From the NCBI RefSeq assembly GCF_023973145.1, contig NZ_CP099546.1, forward strand, positions 3,534,001-3,598,000: a stretch of 64,000 nt of DNA, read 5' to 3'. A program made the translations under genes and the position numbers. Position 1 is the stretch's first letter. The number at the start of each line of letters is the position of its first letter. The notes beneath the pieces were generated by a model, which was not told the origin of the DNA, did not search any database, and worked only from the letters and a program-made list of their open reading frames with translations. This DNA comes from Natronosalvus vescus (GTDB lineage Archaea > Halobacteriota > Halobacteria > Halobacteriales > Natrialbaceae). Positions 1 through 7,213 of the stretch are shown here, in pieces.

Positions 1-191
1 TCCCTGGCGGTATCGACACCCGATTTTTCGTCAACGAGGCCGACACGCCGGCGATCTGTTTCGGGCCGGGCGCGTACAACATCCACGGCACCGACGAGTA
101 CCTCCCCGTCGAGGAACTCGAGGAACTGACCCTCGCGCTCGCGATCCTCGCGATGGAGTGGTGTGGGTACGAGGTGGACGACGGTGAGTGA
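1..191 (+). CDS. M20-family metallopeptidase/deacylase, C-terminal end (partial)
   Basis: Only the last 62 codons are in the window; the start lies upstream. The visible tail has the closing pattern of M20 enzymes (ArgE/DapE/carboxypeptidase G2 type): a small-molecule pocket segment ending in GPG, then N-I-H-G-T-D-E-Y, then an amphipathic helix of the kind that ends the catalytic domain. These are zinc amidohydrolases that cleave N-acyl or peptide bonds. Its stop overlaps the likely GTG start of the next gene by 8 nt, so it belongs to the catabolic operon that follows. The exact substrate cannot be told from the tail. Confidence 0.75.
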   Translation, partial: PGGIDTRFFVNEADTPAICFGPGAYNIHGTDEYLPVEELEELTLALAILAMEWCGYEVDDGE

Positions 192-1065
192 GGGTACCGA
201 CGCGGCTCCGCGACGGTACGACGAACTCACCTGGCCCGAGATCGACGAGGCAGCAGAGAGGGGAGCGACAGTGCTCGTCCCCGTCGGTGCGACCGAAGAT
301 CACGGCCCCCACCTCCCGCTGGACGTCGATCGTCGAATCGTCGAGGCCATCTGTGAGCCAGCTGCCGCCGCACGCGAGGATGTCCTCCTCTTTCCGACGA
401 TCGACCACGGGTACCTTCCCCACCACATGGACTACCCGGGTGGGATCACGATCGGCTGGCGGACGTTCGTCGACTACGTCATCGACGTCTGCGTGTCACT
501 GGCCCACCACGGGTTCGAAAAGATCGTGCTGGTCAACGGTCACGGCTCGAACCACCACTTGCTCGAACTCGTCACCCGCCAGGTAATCCTCCAGTACCCA
601 GACGTCCACTGTGCATTCCTCTCGTGGTGGCAACTCGAGGAGGTTCGGGACGTCGCCGCGGCCGTGCGCGAGGCCGGCCCACAGGGGTCAGCCCACGCCG
701 GAGAGATGGAGACCTCGATCTACCTGCATCTGTACCCCGACCGAGTCGACATGGACGCCGCCGTCCGGGACGTTTCCTATCCCGAGAGTCGCCACTTCAA
801 CAACCTCGACCTCGCTGGCGAAACTCGCCCCGAGGACTCCACGCCCGTCACGATGATGGAGTGGTGGTCGACGATCTCGGAGACCGGCGTCATGGGGGAT
901 GCAACGGCGGCTACCGCAGAGACCGGCGAACTGTTGCTCGAGGCCGCTGTCGATGGACTCGATTCGGTTCTCGAGGAGTTCGCCTCACATCCGATCCGGG
1001 AAATCGATGACCACCACACCCGCCCCACGAACGACCGCGACTACGACCCTTTCAGACCACGATGA
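184..1065 (+). CDS. Creatininase-family amidohydrolase
   Basis: A 293-residue member of the creatininase/MftE family, metal-dependent amidohydrolases acting on cyclic amides or N-terminal peptide bonds. The family metal motif is present: Glu38, His40 and Asp49 in the GATEDHGPHLPLDVD segment, followed by NGHGSN and HAGEMETS, which supply further His/Glu ligands. I chose GTG at 184 because it gives the normal short N-terminus and overlaps the upstream stop; a GTG at 163 in the same frame would add seven residues. The stop overlaps the next ATG (ATGA). The neighbours suggest opening of an amide in a catabolic route whose products pass to a CoA-transferase and an aminotransferase. The substrate is unknown, and true creatinine hydrolysis is only one option. 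Confidence 0.85.
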   Translation: MSEGTDAAPRRYDELTWPEIDEAAERGATVLVPVGATEDHGPHLPLDVDRRIVEAICEPAAAAREDVLLFPTIDHGYLPHHMDYPGGITIGWRTFVDYVIDVCVSLAHHGFEKIVLVNGHGSNHHLLELVTRQVILQYPDVHCAFLSWWQLEEVRDVAAAVREAGPQGSAHAGEMETSIYLHLYPDRVDMDAAVRDVSYPESRHFNNLDLAGETRPEDSTPVTMMEWWSTISETGVMGDATAATAETGELLLEAAVDGLDSVLEEFASHPIREIDDHHTRPTNDRDYDPFRPR

Positions 1066-2027
1066 CACACCCGATCACTGGCACCGATCACCGAGACGGA
1101 ACCGATGACGATCCGAGCGGACGCGAGAAGGTCACGGATCTCGAGACCGCAATCGCCGACTCCGTTCACGACGGGGCGAGCGTCGCCTTCGGCGGGATGG
1201 GTGGACGCGATCCCGAGGCGGCCGCACGCGAGATCGTCCGTCAGGAGAAGTCCGGACTCACCGTACTCGACGACGCGCGAACGACTCTTCTGGACATCAT
1301 GGTCGGCGCCGGGTGCGTCGACGAGTACGTCGGCTCCTGGGTCGGAACGAGTCTCATCTCGCAGGGCCACAACATCCGGAACGCCGTCGAGAACGACGTC
1401 CCCCACCACCTGCAGATGCGCGACGTCTCGAACTTCGGCTCCTCGTTGATGTTTCTCGCGGGCGCGATGGACGTCCCGTTCGTCCCCACCCGGTCGATGC
1501 TCGGCACCGACATTCCCGAACACAACGACGCTCTCGAGATTATCGACGACCCGTTCGGATCCGGTGACAAGCTAACGCTCGTACCCGCGGAACGCCCGGA
1601 CGTCGCGATCATCCACGTCCAGCGGTGCGATCCGCTCGGGAACGCACAGATCCACGGGAACGTCGTCAACGACCATCTCAAGGCTCGCGCCGCGGAGCAC
1701 ACGGTCATCACCTGCGAGGAGATCGTCTCGACCGATGAGATCCGCGAGTCGCCCGAGTTGACGCGCATCCCGTTCTACACAGTCGATGCCGTCGCCGAGG
1801 TGCCGTTCGGCTGTCACCCCTGGCACTGTTACGGCCGCTACTACGCCGACCTACCGTTCTATCGGGAGTACGGCCTCAGATCGCAGAATCGCGACGACTT
1901 CCTCGAGTGGGTCGAGGAGTGGATCGTTCCCCACGAGGACTATCTCGAGAAGATCGGTGAAGACCGACTCGAGACGCTCGAGCGGATGGAACGCGAGATC
2001 AACGATCCTGCGGAGGTGAGACGATGA
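1062..2027 (+). CDS. CoA-transferase subunit A (glutaconate CoA-transferase-like)
   Basis: A 321-residue alpha subunit of a family I CoA-transferase, the class that moves CoA between carboxylic acids through a glutamyl-CoA thioester. The Gly-rich segment near the N-terminus (A-F-G-G-M-G-G-R) is the usual CoA-binding loop, followed by the alternating alpha/beta fold and the H-V-Q-R-C-D-P-L-G-N-A motif typical of the GctA/AtoD group. An acidic 20-residue N-terminal extension precedes the domain. It overlaps the preceding gene by 4 nt, and its own stop overlaps the subunit B start by 4 nt, so the two chains are translationally coupled. The acyl substrate is not identifiable. Confidence 0.88.
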   Translation: MTHPITGTDHRDGTDDDPSGREKVTDLETAIADSVHDGASVAFGGMGGRDPEAAAREIVRQEKSGLTVLDDARTTLLDIMVGAGCVDEYVGSWVGTSLISQGHNIRNAVENDVPHHLQMRDVSNFGSSLMFLAGAMDVPFVPTRSMLGTDIPEHNDALEIIDDPFGSGDKLTLVPAERPDVAIIHVQRCDPLGNAQIHGNVVNDHLKARAAEHTVITCEEIVSTDEIRESPELTRIPFYTVDAVAEVPFGCHPWHCYGRYYADLPFYREYGLRSQNRDDFLEWVEEWIVPHEDYLEKIGEDRLETLERMEREINDPAEVRR

Positions 2028-2995
2028 GCGAAGAGATTCCCACGGCGGACGATCCCGAACAGCCTGGACGATCCGGGAGCGAACGGGAAGCCGCGACCGA
2101 ACCGGGCAACCCCCTCGGCGTCGATCGACCCCACGAGACCGCCGAGGACTACACGCTCACCGAACTCCTCGCCGTCACGGCGGCCCACGAGATCGCCGAT
2201 CACGAAACGGCGTTCATCGGCGTCGGCATGTCGTTGATGTCGGGCGTCCTCGCGAAGTACACCCACGCGCCGAACTGCCAGCTCGTGACCGAGTCGGGGT
2301 ACATCGGCTCCGTCCCACCGGGGGTCGTCCAGTCTATCTCCGACAGCGTCCTCGGCGTCGACGCGCTCGTGGCGACCGATCAGTGCGAAATTTTCACTGA
2401 TAACCAGCGCGGCGCATTCGACGTGGGCATCATCGGCGCGGGACAGATAGATAGTCGCGGCAATACGAACTCCACGGTAGTGATCGGTGACCAGAGCTAC
2501 GACCGACCGAAGGTACGCCTCCCCGGTTCCGGCGGGAGCAACGACATCATGACCTCTTGCGGTCGAACCGTCGTGATGATGCGCCAGAAGCGCCGGGCGT
2601 TCACCACCGACGTGGACTACACAACCGCACCGGGCCACCTCGAGTACCCCGGCCACCGCGAGGAACTCGGCTTCGTCGGCAACGGCCCCTGTGCAGTCAT
2701 CACCGACATGGCGGTCTTCGGATTCGACGACGACGGCGAGATGCTACTCGAGAGTACACACCCCGACGTCTCCGTCGACGACGTCCACGACGAGGTGCAG
2801 TGGGAACTGCGAGTGGCCGACGACGTGGGAACGACCCGAGAGCCGACGCGGGCGGAGGTCGCGATGTTGCGAACCATCGATCCGGCCGACGTCGTGCTCC
2901 GGGGCACGGACTACGTTTACGAAGTGGGTTTCGAGGAGTGGAGCGAAACCGTCCTCGAGCACTGGCGTCGACTCCAACCGATTCAGGACGAGTGA
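2024..2995 (+). CDS. CoA-transferase subunit B (glutaconate CoA-transferase-like)
   Basis: A 323-residue beta subunit paired with the preceding gene. In this family the catalytic glutamate lies in the beta chain within a T/S-E-S/N-G motif; here it is Glu90 in V-T-E-S-G. A Gly-rich stretch (PGSGGSND) farther along matches the oxyanion and CoA-contact region of GctB-type subunits. The acidic N-terminal extension is a haloarchaeal habit. The ATGA overlap with subunit A indicates coupled translation. A 37-nt gap separates it from the aminotransferase gene, so all four or five genes are probably one transcript. Confidence 0.88.
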   Translation: MSEEIPTADDPEQPGRSGSEREAATEPGNPLGVDRPHETAEDYTLTELLAVTAAHEIADHETAFIGVGMSLMSGVLAKYTHAPNCQLVTESGYIGSVPPGVVQSISDSVLGVDALVATDQCEIFTDNQRGAFDVGIIGAGQIDSRGNTNSTVVIGDQSYDRPKVRLPGSGGSNDIMTSCGRTVVMMRQKRRAFTTDVDYTTAPGHLEYPGHREELGFVGNGPCAVITDMAVFGFDDDGEMLLESTHPDVSVDDVHDEVQWELRVADDVGTTREPTRAEVAMLRTIDPADVVLRGTDYVYEVGFEEWSETVLEHWRRLQPIQDE

Positions 2996-3032
2996 ACGCG
3001 AACCGATCGACAGAGACCAACACTGAACACGC

Positions 3033-4445
3033 ATGACAGACGACCCAACGACACGAGACCGACGATCGAGAAACCCGACTCCGGGAACCGACCTCGGCGG
3101 CATGTTCCCGCGCGTCTTCGAGAAGGACTACGTCACCATCGTCCGCGGCGAAGGCCACACCGTGTGGGACGCCGACGGCAACGACTACCTCGACGCCATC
3201 TCCGGCAACCAGAACGTCGCCATCGGCCACGGCGTCCCCGAGGTCGCACAGGCGGCGAAAACACAGATCGAGACGCTCGAGTACACCTCGAGCATGCTCT
3301 TCGCGAACGAGCCTGCTCAGGCATTCACCGCGAAGATCGCGGACTTTACGCCCGACGGATTCGAGCATACGTGGCTCGTCTCGAGCGGCTCTGAGGCCAA
3401 CGAGAGCGCGGTGAAGATGGCCCGCCAGTACCACGTCGAGCGCGGTAACGAGCGCAAGTACAAGGTGATCTCCAGACGGCGGAGCTACCACGGCAACACC
3501 GGCATCGCGATGGCGCTGTCGGGCTTTCCCGCCCGGAAATCGATGATGGAACCGCTGTACGAGGACTTCCCGAAAGCGCCGAGCGCCGCACCCTACCGCT
3601 GTGAACTGTGTGGCGGCGAAGCGGGTCGAGACTGCGGTGTCCGCTGTGCAGACGCCGTCGAACGACTCATCCAGGACGAAGGGCCGGAAAACGTCGCCGC
3701 GTTCATCGCCGAACCCGTGACGGGTGCAGCGAACGCCGCCGCGAGCCCCCACGACGGCTACTTCGAACGGATCCGGGAGATCTGTGACGAGTACGACGTC
3801 CTCTTCATCGTCGACGAAGTGATGACCGGGTTCGGTCGAACCGGAGAGAACTTCGCGATCGAACACTGGGACGTCACCCCCGACATCATCACCAGCGCGA
3901 AAGGGATGAGCGGCGGCTACTCACCGATCGGTGCGACGATGCCCCACCGCCGCGTCTCCGACGTGTTCGAGGGGCTCGAGAACGGCTTCATGCACGGCCA
4001 CACCTACTGTTTCAACCCGACGTCGGCCGCGATCGGGTTGGCCGTCCTCGAGTACATCGAGGATCACGACCTGGTGGCGAACGCCCGGGAAGTCGGAGCG
4101 TACCTCGGCAAGCGCTGCGAGGAGTTCGACGAGTACGAATTCGTCGGCGACGTGCGCGGCAAAGGGCTCATGCGGGGCCTCGAGTTCGTCGCCGATCGCG
4201 TAACGAAGGAACCGCTCGCTCAGACCGGCAGCGAGTTCCAGTCCGCGTTGTTCGAGGCGGGACTGGACAACGGCATTCTGACCTATCCGAGTGGAAGTCA
4301 CGTCGACGGAACGCGCGGCGATCACACGCTCATCACGCCACCGCTGACGATCGACCGGGGTGTGGTGGACGAACTCGTCGAACGGATGCACGCGACGGTG
4401 ACGCAGGTCGATCGGGAACTGTCGCTGTCGACCGCTCTCGATTGA
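3033..4445 (+). CDS. Class III PLP-dependent aminotransferase
   Basis: A 470-residue fold-type I aminotransferase of the acetylornithine/GABA/beta-alanine group. Landmarks in order: the G-x-G-H-x-V-W-D-A-D-G-N-D-Y-L-D entry motif, S-S-G-S-E-A-N for the phosphate-binding loop, the Y-H-G-N segment that stacks on PLP, D-E-V-M-T-G-F-G-R-T-G with the conserved Asp, and the Schiff-base lysine at residue 290 (T-S-A-K-G-M). A four-Cys insert near residue 190 (CELCGG...CGVRC) occurs in a subset of the family. It would remove an amino group (omega or alpha) from the intermediate handled by the upstream hydrolases. Donor and acceptor are unknown. Confidence 0.9.
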   Translation: MTDDPTTRDRRSRNPTPGTDLGGMFPRVFEKDYVTIVRGEGHTVWDADGNDYLDAISGNQNVAIGHGVPEVAQAAKTQIETLEYTSSMLFANEPAQAFTAKIADFTPDGFEHTWLVSSGSEANESAVKMARQYHVERGNERKYKVISRRRSYHGNTGIAMALSGFPARKSMMEPLYEDFPKAPSAAPYRCELCGGEAGRDCGVRCADAVERLIQDEGPENVAAFIAEPVTGAANAAASPHDGYFERIREICDEYDVLFIVDEVMTGFGRTGENFAIEHWDVTPDIITSAKGMSGGYSPIGATMPHRRVSDVFEGLENGFMHGHTYCFNPTSAAIGLAVLEYIEDHDLVANAREVGAYLGKRCEEFDEYEFVGDVRGKGLMRGLEFVADRVTKEPLAQTGSEFQSALFEAGLDNGILTYPSGSHVDGTRGDHTLITPPLTIDRGVVDELVERMHATVTQVDRELSLSTALD

Positions 4446-4486
4446 GCCGCGATCCGCTCGGCTCGGCAGTCGGCCACACAGTGTAG

Positions 4487-4738
4487 TCACCGAATAGATC
4501 CAGCGTCGGCGTCGGGAATAGCTGACGATGAAGCGCGATCGAGCGCCCTGTGTAGTCCCTCGAGGAGCAATTGCAGGCTTTCTTTGTGGCGGGTTTTGCT
4601 GTAGTGGATCGACGTCGGCGAAACGCCATAGCGATCGTACTGCTCGAACGGATCGGCAGGGATCGTCTCGTGCGCAACGATGTACGCGCGGATCTCCAGT
4701 GTCAGGGCGTGCAGGTGGATAAGTTCCTGTTTTCGCAT
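4487..4738 (-). CDS. UPF0058 family small protein
   Basis: An 83-residue protein matching the archaeal UPF0058 family, recognisable by its opening M-x-K-Q-E-L-I-H-L-H, the V-x-P-T-S-I-H-x-S-K-T-x-H-K block and an all-helical prediction. Its function is unknown; the family is widespread in euryarchaea and predicted cytoplasmic. It ends 42 bases from the convergent aminotransferase stop. It lies 6 nt downstream of the HalOD1 gene on the same strand, so the two are probably co-transcribed. Confidence 0.8.
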   Translation of the reverse strand: MRKQELIHLHALTLEIRAYIVAHETIPADPFEQYDRYGVSPTSIHYSKTRHKESLQLLLEGLHRALDRASSSAIPDADAGSIR

Positions 4739-4744
4739 GTTCCG

Positions 4745-5062
4745 TCACTCCCGTGAGGATTCCCCAGAGCGTTCAGTCGGTAGTGCGCCATCGCGGACGT
4801 GAATACGGCCGCTATCACTGACTGCAATGGTATATCCCTCGTAGGTAAACTCGATGGACAGCCGGCAATCGTGTTCGCCAGCGTGTGACAGGAGCTTCGA
4901 AACCGATTCGGGGTCGACGGAGTCGTACAATGAGTCGAGTTCGGATGGGGAAACGCCGTCGATCGCTGCGACCGCACGTACGAGTTGGGTCGTCACCGCG
5001 TGCGGTTCGTCGTACGCCGCGTGGATTTCGATGCCACCGTCGGCAACTGCGTTCGGGGTCAT
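4745..5062 (-). CDS. HalOD1 domain protein
   Basis: A 105-residue stand-alone halobacterial output domain 1. The single domain starts near residue 20 with V-T-T-Q-L-V-R-A-V-A, continues through G-V-S-P-S-E-L-D-S-L-Y-D-S-V-D-P and L-S-I-E-F-T-Y-E-G-Y-T-I, and ends with a strand rich in V/I. HalOD1 domains often sit at the end of halobacterial signalling proteins, and single-domain versions are common in haloarchaea; the biochemical role is not established. It is followed at 6 nt by the UPF0058 gene on the same strand. The start at 5062 is the first in-frame ATG. Confidence 0.8.
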   Translation of the reverse strand: MTPNAVADGGIEIHAAYDEPHAVTTQLVRAVAAIDGVSPSELDSLYDSVDPESVSKLLSHAGEHDCRLSIEFTYEGYTIAVSDSGRIHVRDGALPTERSGESSRE

Positions 5063-5386
5063 GGGACAGTAGAAGGGCCATCAACTTCCTACGAAAGTGG
5101 TGGTACCAAACACTTCGGTGAAAGACCTGTTTCACGCTGTCGGGGACTGTTCGTTTCGTGAAACGGTAGTATATTTGAAGGGAACGGTGCCCGAGCGGAA
5201 CGGATTTCAGGGCGGTAATTCGGGAGGTAACAATGCCAGGAATCGTGATGTCGGTCTCGATCTCGTGGCAGTGTCCGATGCAAAGGTGTTCCTCTCGTCG
5301 ACCCCCACCTCGAACTGACAGCCGTCTGCCACCGAGATGGACAACCGTCCGCAACCACGACGGGCAGTGAAGCCCACAGTAAGCGT
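5063..5386. other. Intergenic region with an inverted repeat
   Basis: No convincing gene lies here. The region holds a perfect 8-bp inverted repeat, GTTTCACG at 5129-5136 and CGTGAAAC at 5157-5164, followed at 5168 by an AT-rich TAGTATATTT that resembles a TATA element. It could be an operator, or the terminator zone of the acyl-CoA ligase gene whose 3' end is at 5387. A short open frame from 5097 to 5318 has no recognisable domain, so I left it out. Confidence 0.4.
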
Positions 5387-7012
5387 TCAGCCAATCCGCC
5401 GGTCTCTGTCCCCCCAGTAGTAATCTCGAATCGACTGCTTGTCGAGTTTCCCCAGTGGCGTCGTCGGAAGGTCGTCGACAATTTCGACCGACTTCGGCTT
5501 TTTGTACCCGGCGAATCGGTCGTCGGCGAACTCGAGGAGGTTGGACTCGTCGATGTGTTCATCTTCGTGTGTGACGACGAGCGCGTGGACTGCCTCCCCC
5601 CACTCCTCGTGTGGCACGCCGATCACAGCGACGTCGGCGACTGCTGGATGGTTACCCAGAACAGTCTCGACGTCGCTGCTGTAGACGTTCATGCCGCCGG
5701 TGACGATCACGTTGTGAAGTCGATCGAGCAAGTAGAGATAGCCGTCCTCATCAAATCTACCGATATCGCCGGTGTGTACCCAGCCGTCTCGGAGTACCTT
5801 CGCGGTCTCGTCGGGCCGGTCGTGGTACCGTTCGAACGAGTACGGCGAGGAAACGGTGATCTCTCCTCGCTCACCGGCAGGCTGTTCCTCGTCGGTGGTT
5901 GGATCGACGATTCGAACGTCGACGAACGAACAGGGTCGGCCAGCCGAGCGCAACAACCGGGCGTCGCCATCGCCATCGTCATTCCCATCGCCACCGCCGT
6001 TTCCATCCCTATCGTCGACCGCTCGAGCGTGGTCGCGTCGGTCGAGCGTCGTGATCAGATTTGGCACCTCGGTCTGTCCGTAAAATTGGACGAAGATGGA
6101 GCCAAACCGAGCGAGTGCGTCCCGAAGCCGATCCGACTGCATTGGCGCAGCCCCGTACAGGACGTGCTCGAGGGATGGGACGTCGTCCCCGGTTACGCCG
6201 GCGTCTAACAGGCGATACAGCATCGTGGGAACGAGAAACGTCCACGTCACGTCGTGGGTCGTAACCGTCTCGACCAGTTGTTCGACCTCGAACCCGCGCT
6301 GAATACAGACGGTTCCGCCGGCAAGCAGTCCTGACTGGAGAAACGTGCCACCCGAGTGTGACAGCGGCGTCGACACGAGGCCGGTATCCGTCTCCGAAAA
6401 GCCGAGTTCGGTGAGATGGGCAACGAAGTTCGCCGAGAGACACGACTGGCTGTAGAGGACGCCTTTTGGCTCGCCGGTCGTGCCACCGGTGTAGAAGTGT
6501 CCGGCGATCGATGCTGGTTCGGCTGACACGGTGGGCGGTGCCCCGCTCTCACCTCGGTGCTCGAGATCTGCGAGGGTTTGCCAGCCGTCCGCTGGGTCGT
6601 CAGTGTCGACGACACACCTGAGTGTGAGTGGGAGTTCGTCCGTCGACCCGTCGATGTCGGACACGAGTGAGGGTTCACAGAACATCGTATCAGCACCCGA
6701 ATCGGTCAGCATGTACGTGATCTCGGTGGTCGACAGGGAGGAATTGATCGGGAGGCGTGCCCCACCAGCTTTGTAGATCGCGACGTCGACGACCGGGGCC
6801 TCAAGTCGGTTCGACAACGCGGTTGCCACTCGGTCTCCCGGTTCGATCCCCGCGTCGACGAGCGCGTGTGCGATCGCGTTCGACCGCCGGTTGAGCGCTT
6901 CGTAACTGAGGGTGTCGCGACTCGTTATCAGCGCCGTTCGATCGGGACGACCCGTGAGCGCCCGTGAAAACAGCGTCGGCAGCGTGGGTGGAAACTCGCT
7001 CCCAGTGTCCAT
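5387..7012 (-). CDS. AMP-forming acyl-CoA synthetase (ANL superfamily)
   Basis: A 541-residue adenylate-forming ligase that activates a carboxylic acid with ATP and joins it to CoA. Signature motifs are present: Y-T-G-G-T-T-G-E-P-K-G (phosphate loop), Y-G-Q-T-E, G-W-V-H-T-G-D-I-G, and the C-terminal catalytic lysine in P-L-G-K-L-D-K. Chain-length specificity cannot be read. Between the FYGQTE and GRP blocks there is an extra low-complexity Gly/Asp/Asn stretch of about 20 residues (DNA 5943-6018). I placed the start at ATG 7012: a TATA-like TTTAATAC lies about 26 bases upstream, which fits a leaderless transcript; a GTG at 7021 is the alternative. Confidence 0.88.
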   Translation of the reverse strand: MDTGSEFPPTLPTLFSRALTGRPDRTALITSRDTLSYEALNRRSNAIAHALVDAGIEPGDRVATALSNRLEAPVVDVAIYKAGGARLPINSSLSTTEITYMLTDSGADTMFCEPSLVSDIDGSTDELPLTLRCVVDTDDPADGWQTLADLEHRGESGAPPTVSAEPASIAGHFYTGGTTGEPKGVLYSQSCLSANFVAHLTELGFSETDTGLVSTPLSHSGGTFLQSGLLAGGTVCIQRGFEVEQLVETVTTHDVTWTFLVPTMLYRLLDAGVTGDDVPSLEHVLYGAAPMQSDRLRDALARFGSIFVQFYGQTEVPNLITTLDRRDHARAVDDRDGNGGGDGNDDGDGDARLLRSAGRPCSFVDVRIVDPTTDEEQPAGERGEITVSSPYSFERYHDRPDETAKVLRDGWVHTGDIGRFDEDGYLYLLDRLHNVIVTGGMNVYSSDVETVLGNHPAVADVAVIGVPHEEWGEAVHALVVTHEDEHIDESNLLEFADDRFAGYKKPKSVEIVDDLPTTPLGKLDKQSIRDYYWGDRDRRIG

Positions 7013-7213
7013 TGGTGGCACTTTCCGTCACCGAGTATTAAATCCACGCTCCGGGGGTGGTAACGACCCGTCGGTGGCACTGCTCGAGGCGCTCTACTGC
7101 GTTCCAGTATCGGTTCACGGACGTGTTCCAGTATCGACTTACAAACGCGTGTTTCGCGGCATACTCACCGACCACTATTCGCGTGGGAGACACTCCACGT
7201 CGACGGTGGGACA

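Noticed and set aside
2700..3866. 388-codon minus-strand frame over the CoA-transferase/aminotransferase boundary
   Set aside because: It crosses two well-supported plus-strand genes and shows no family pattern.
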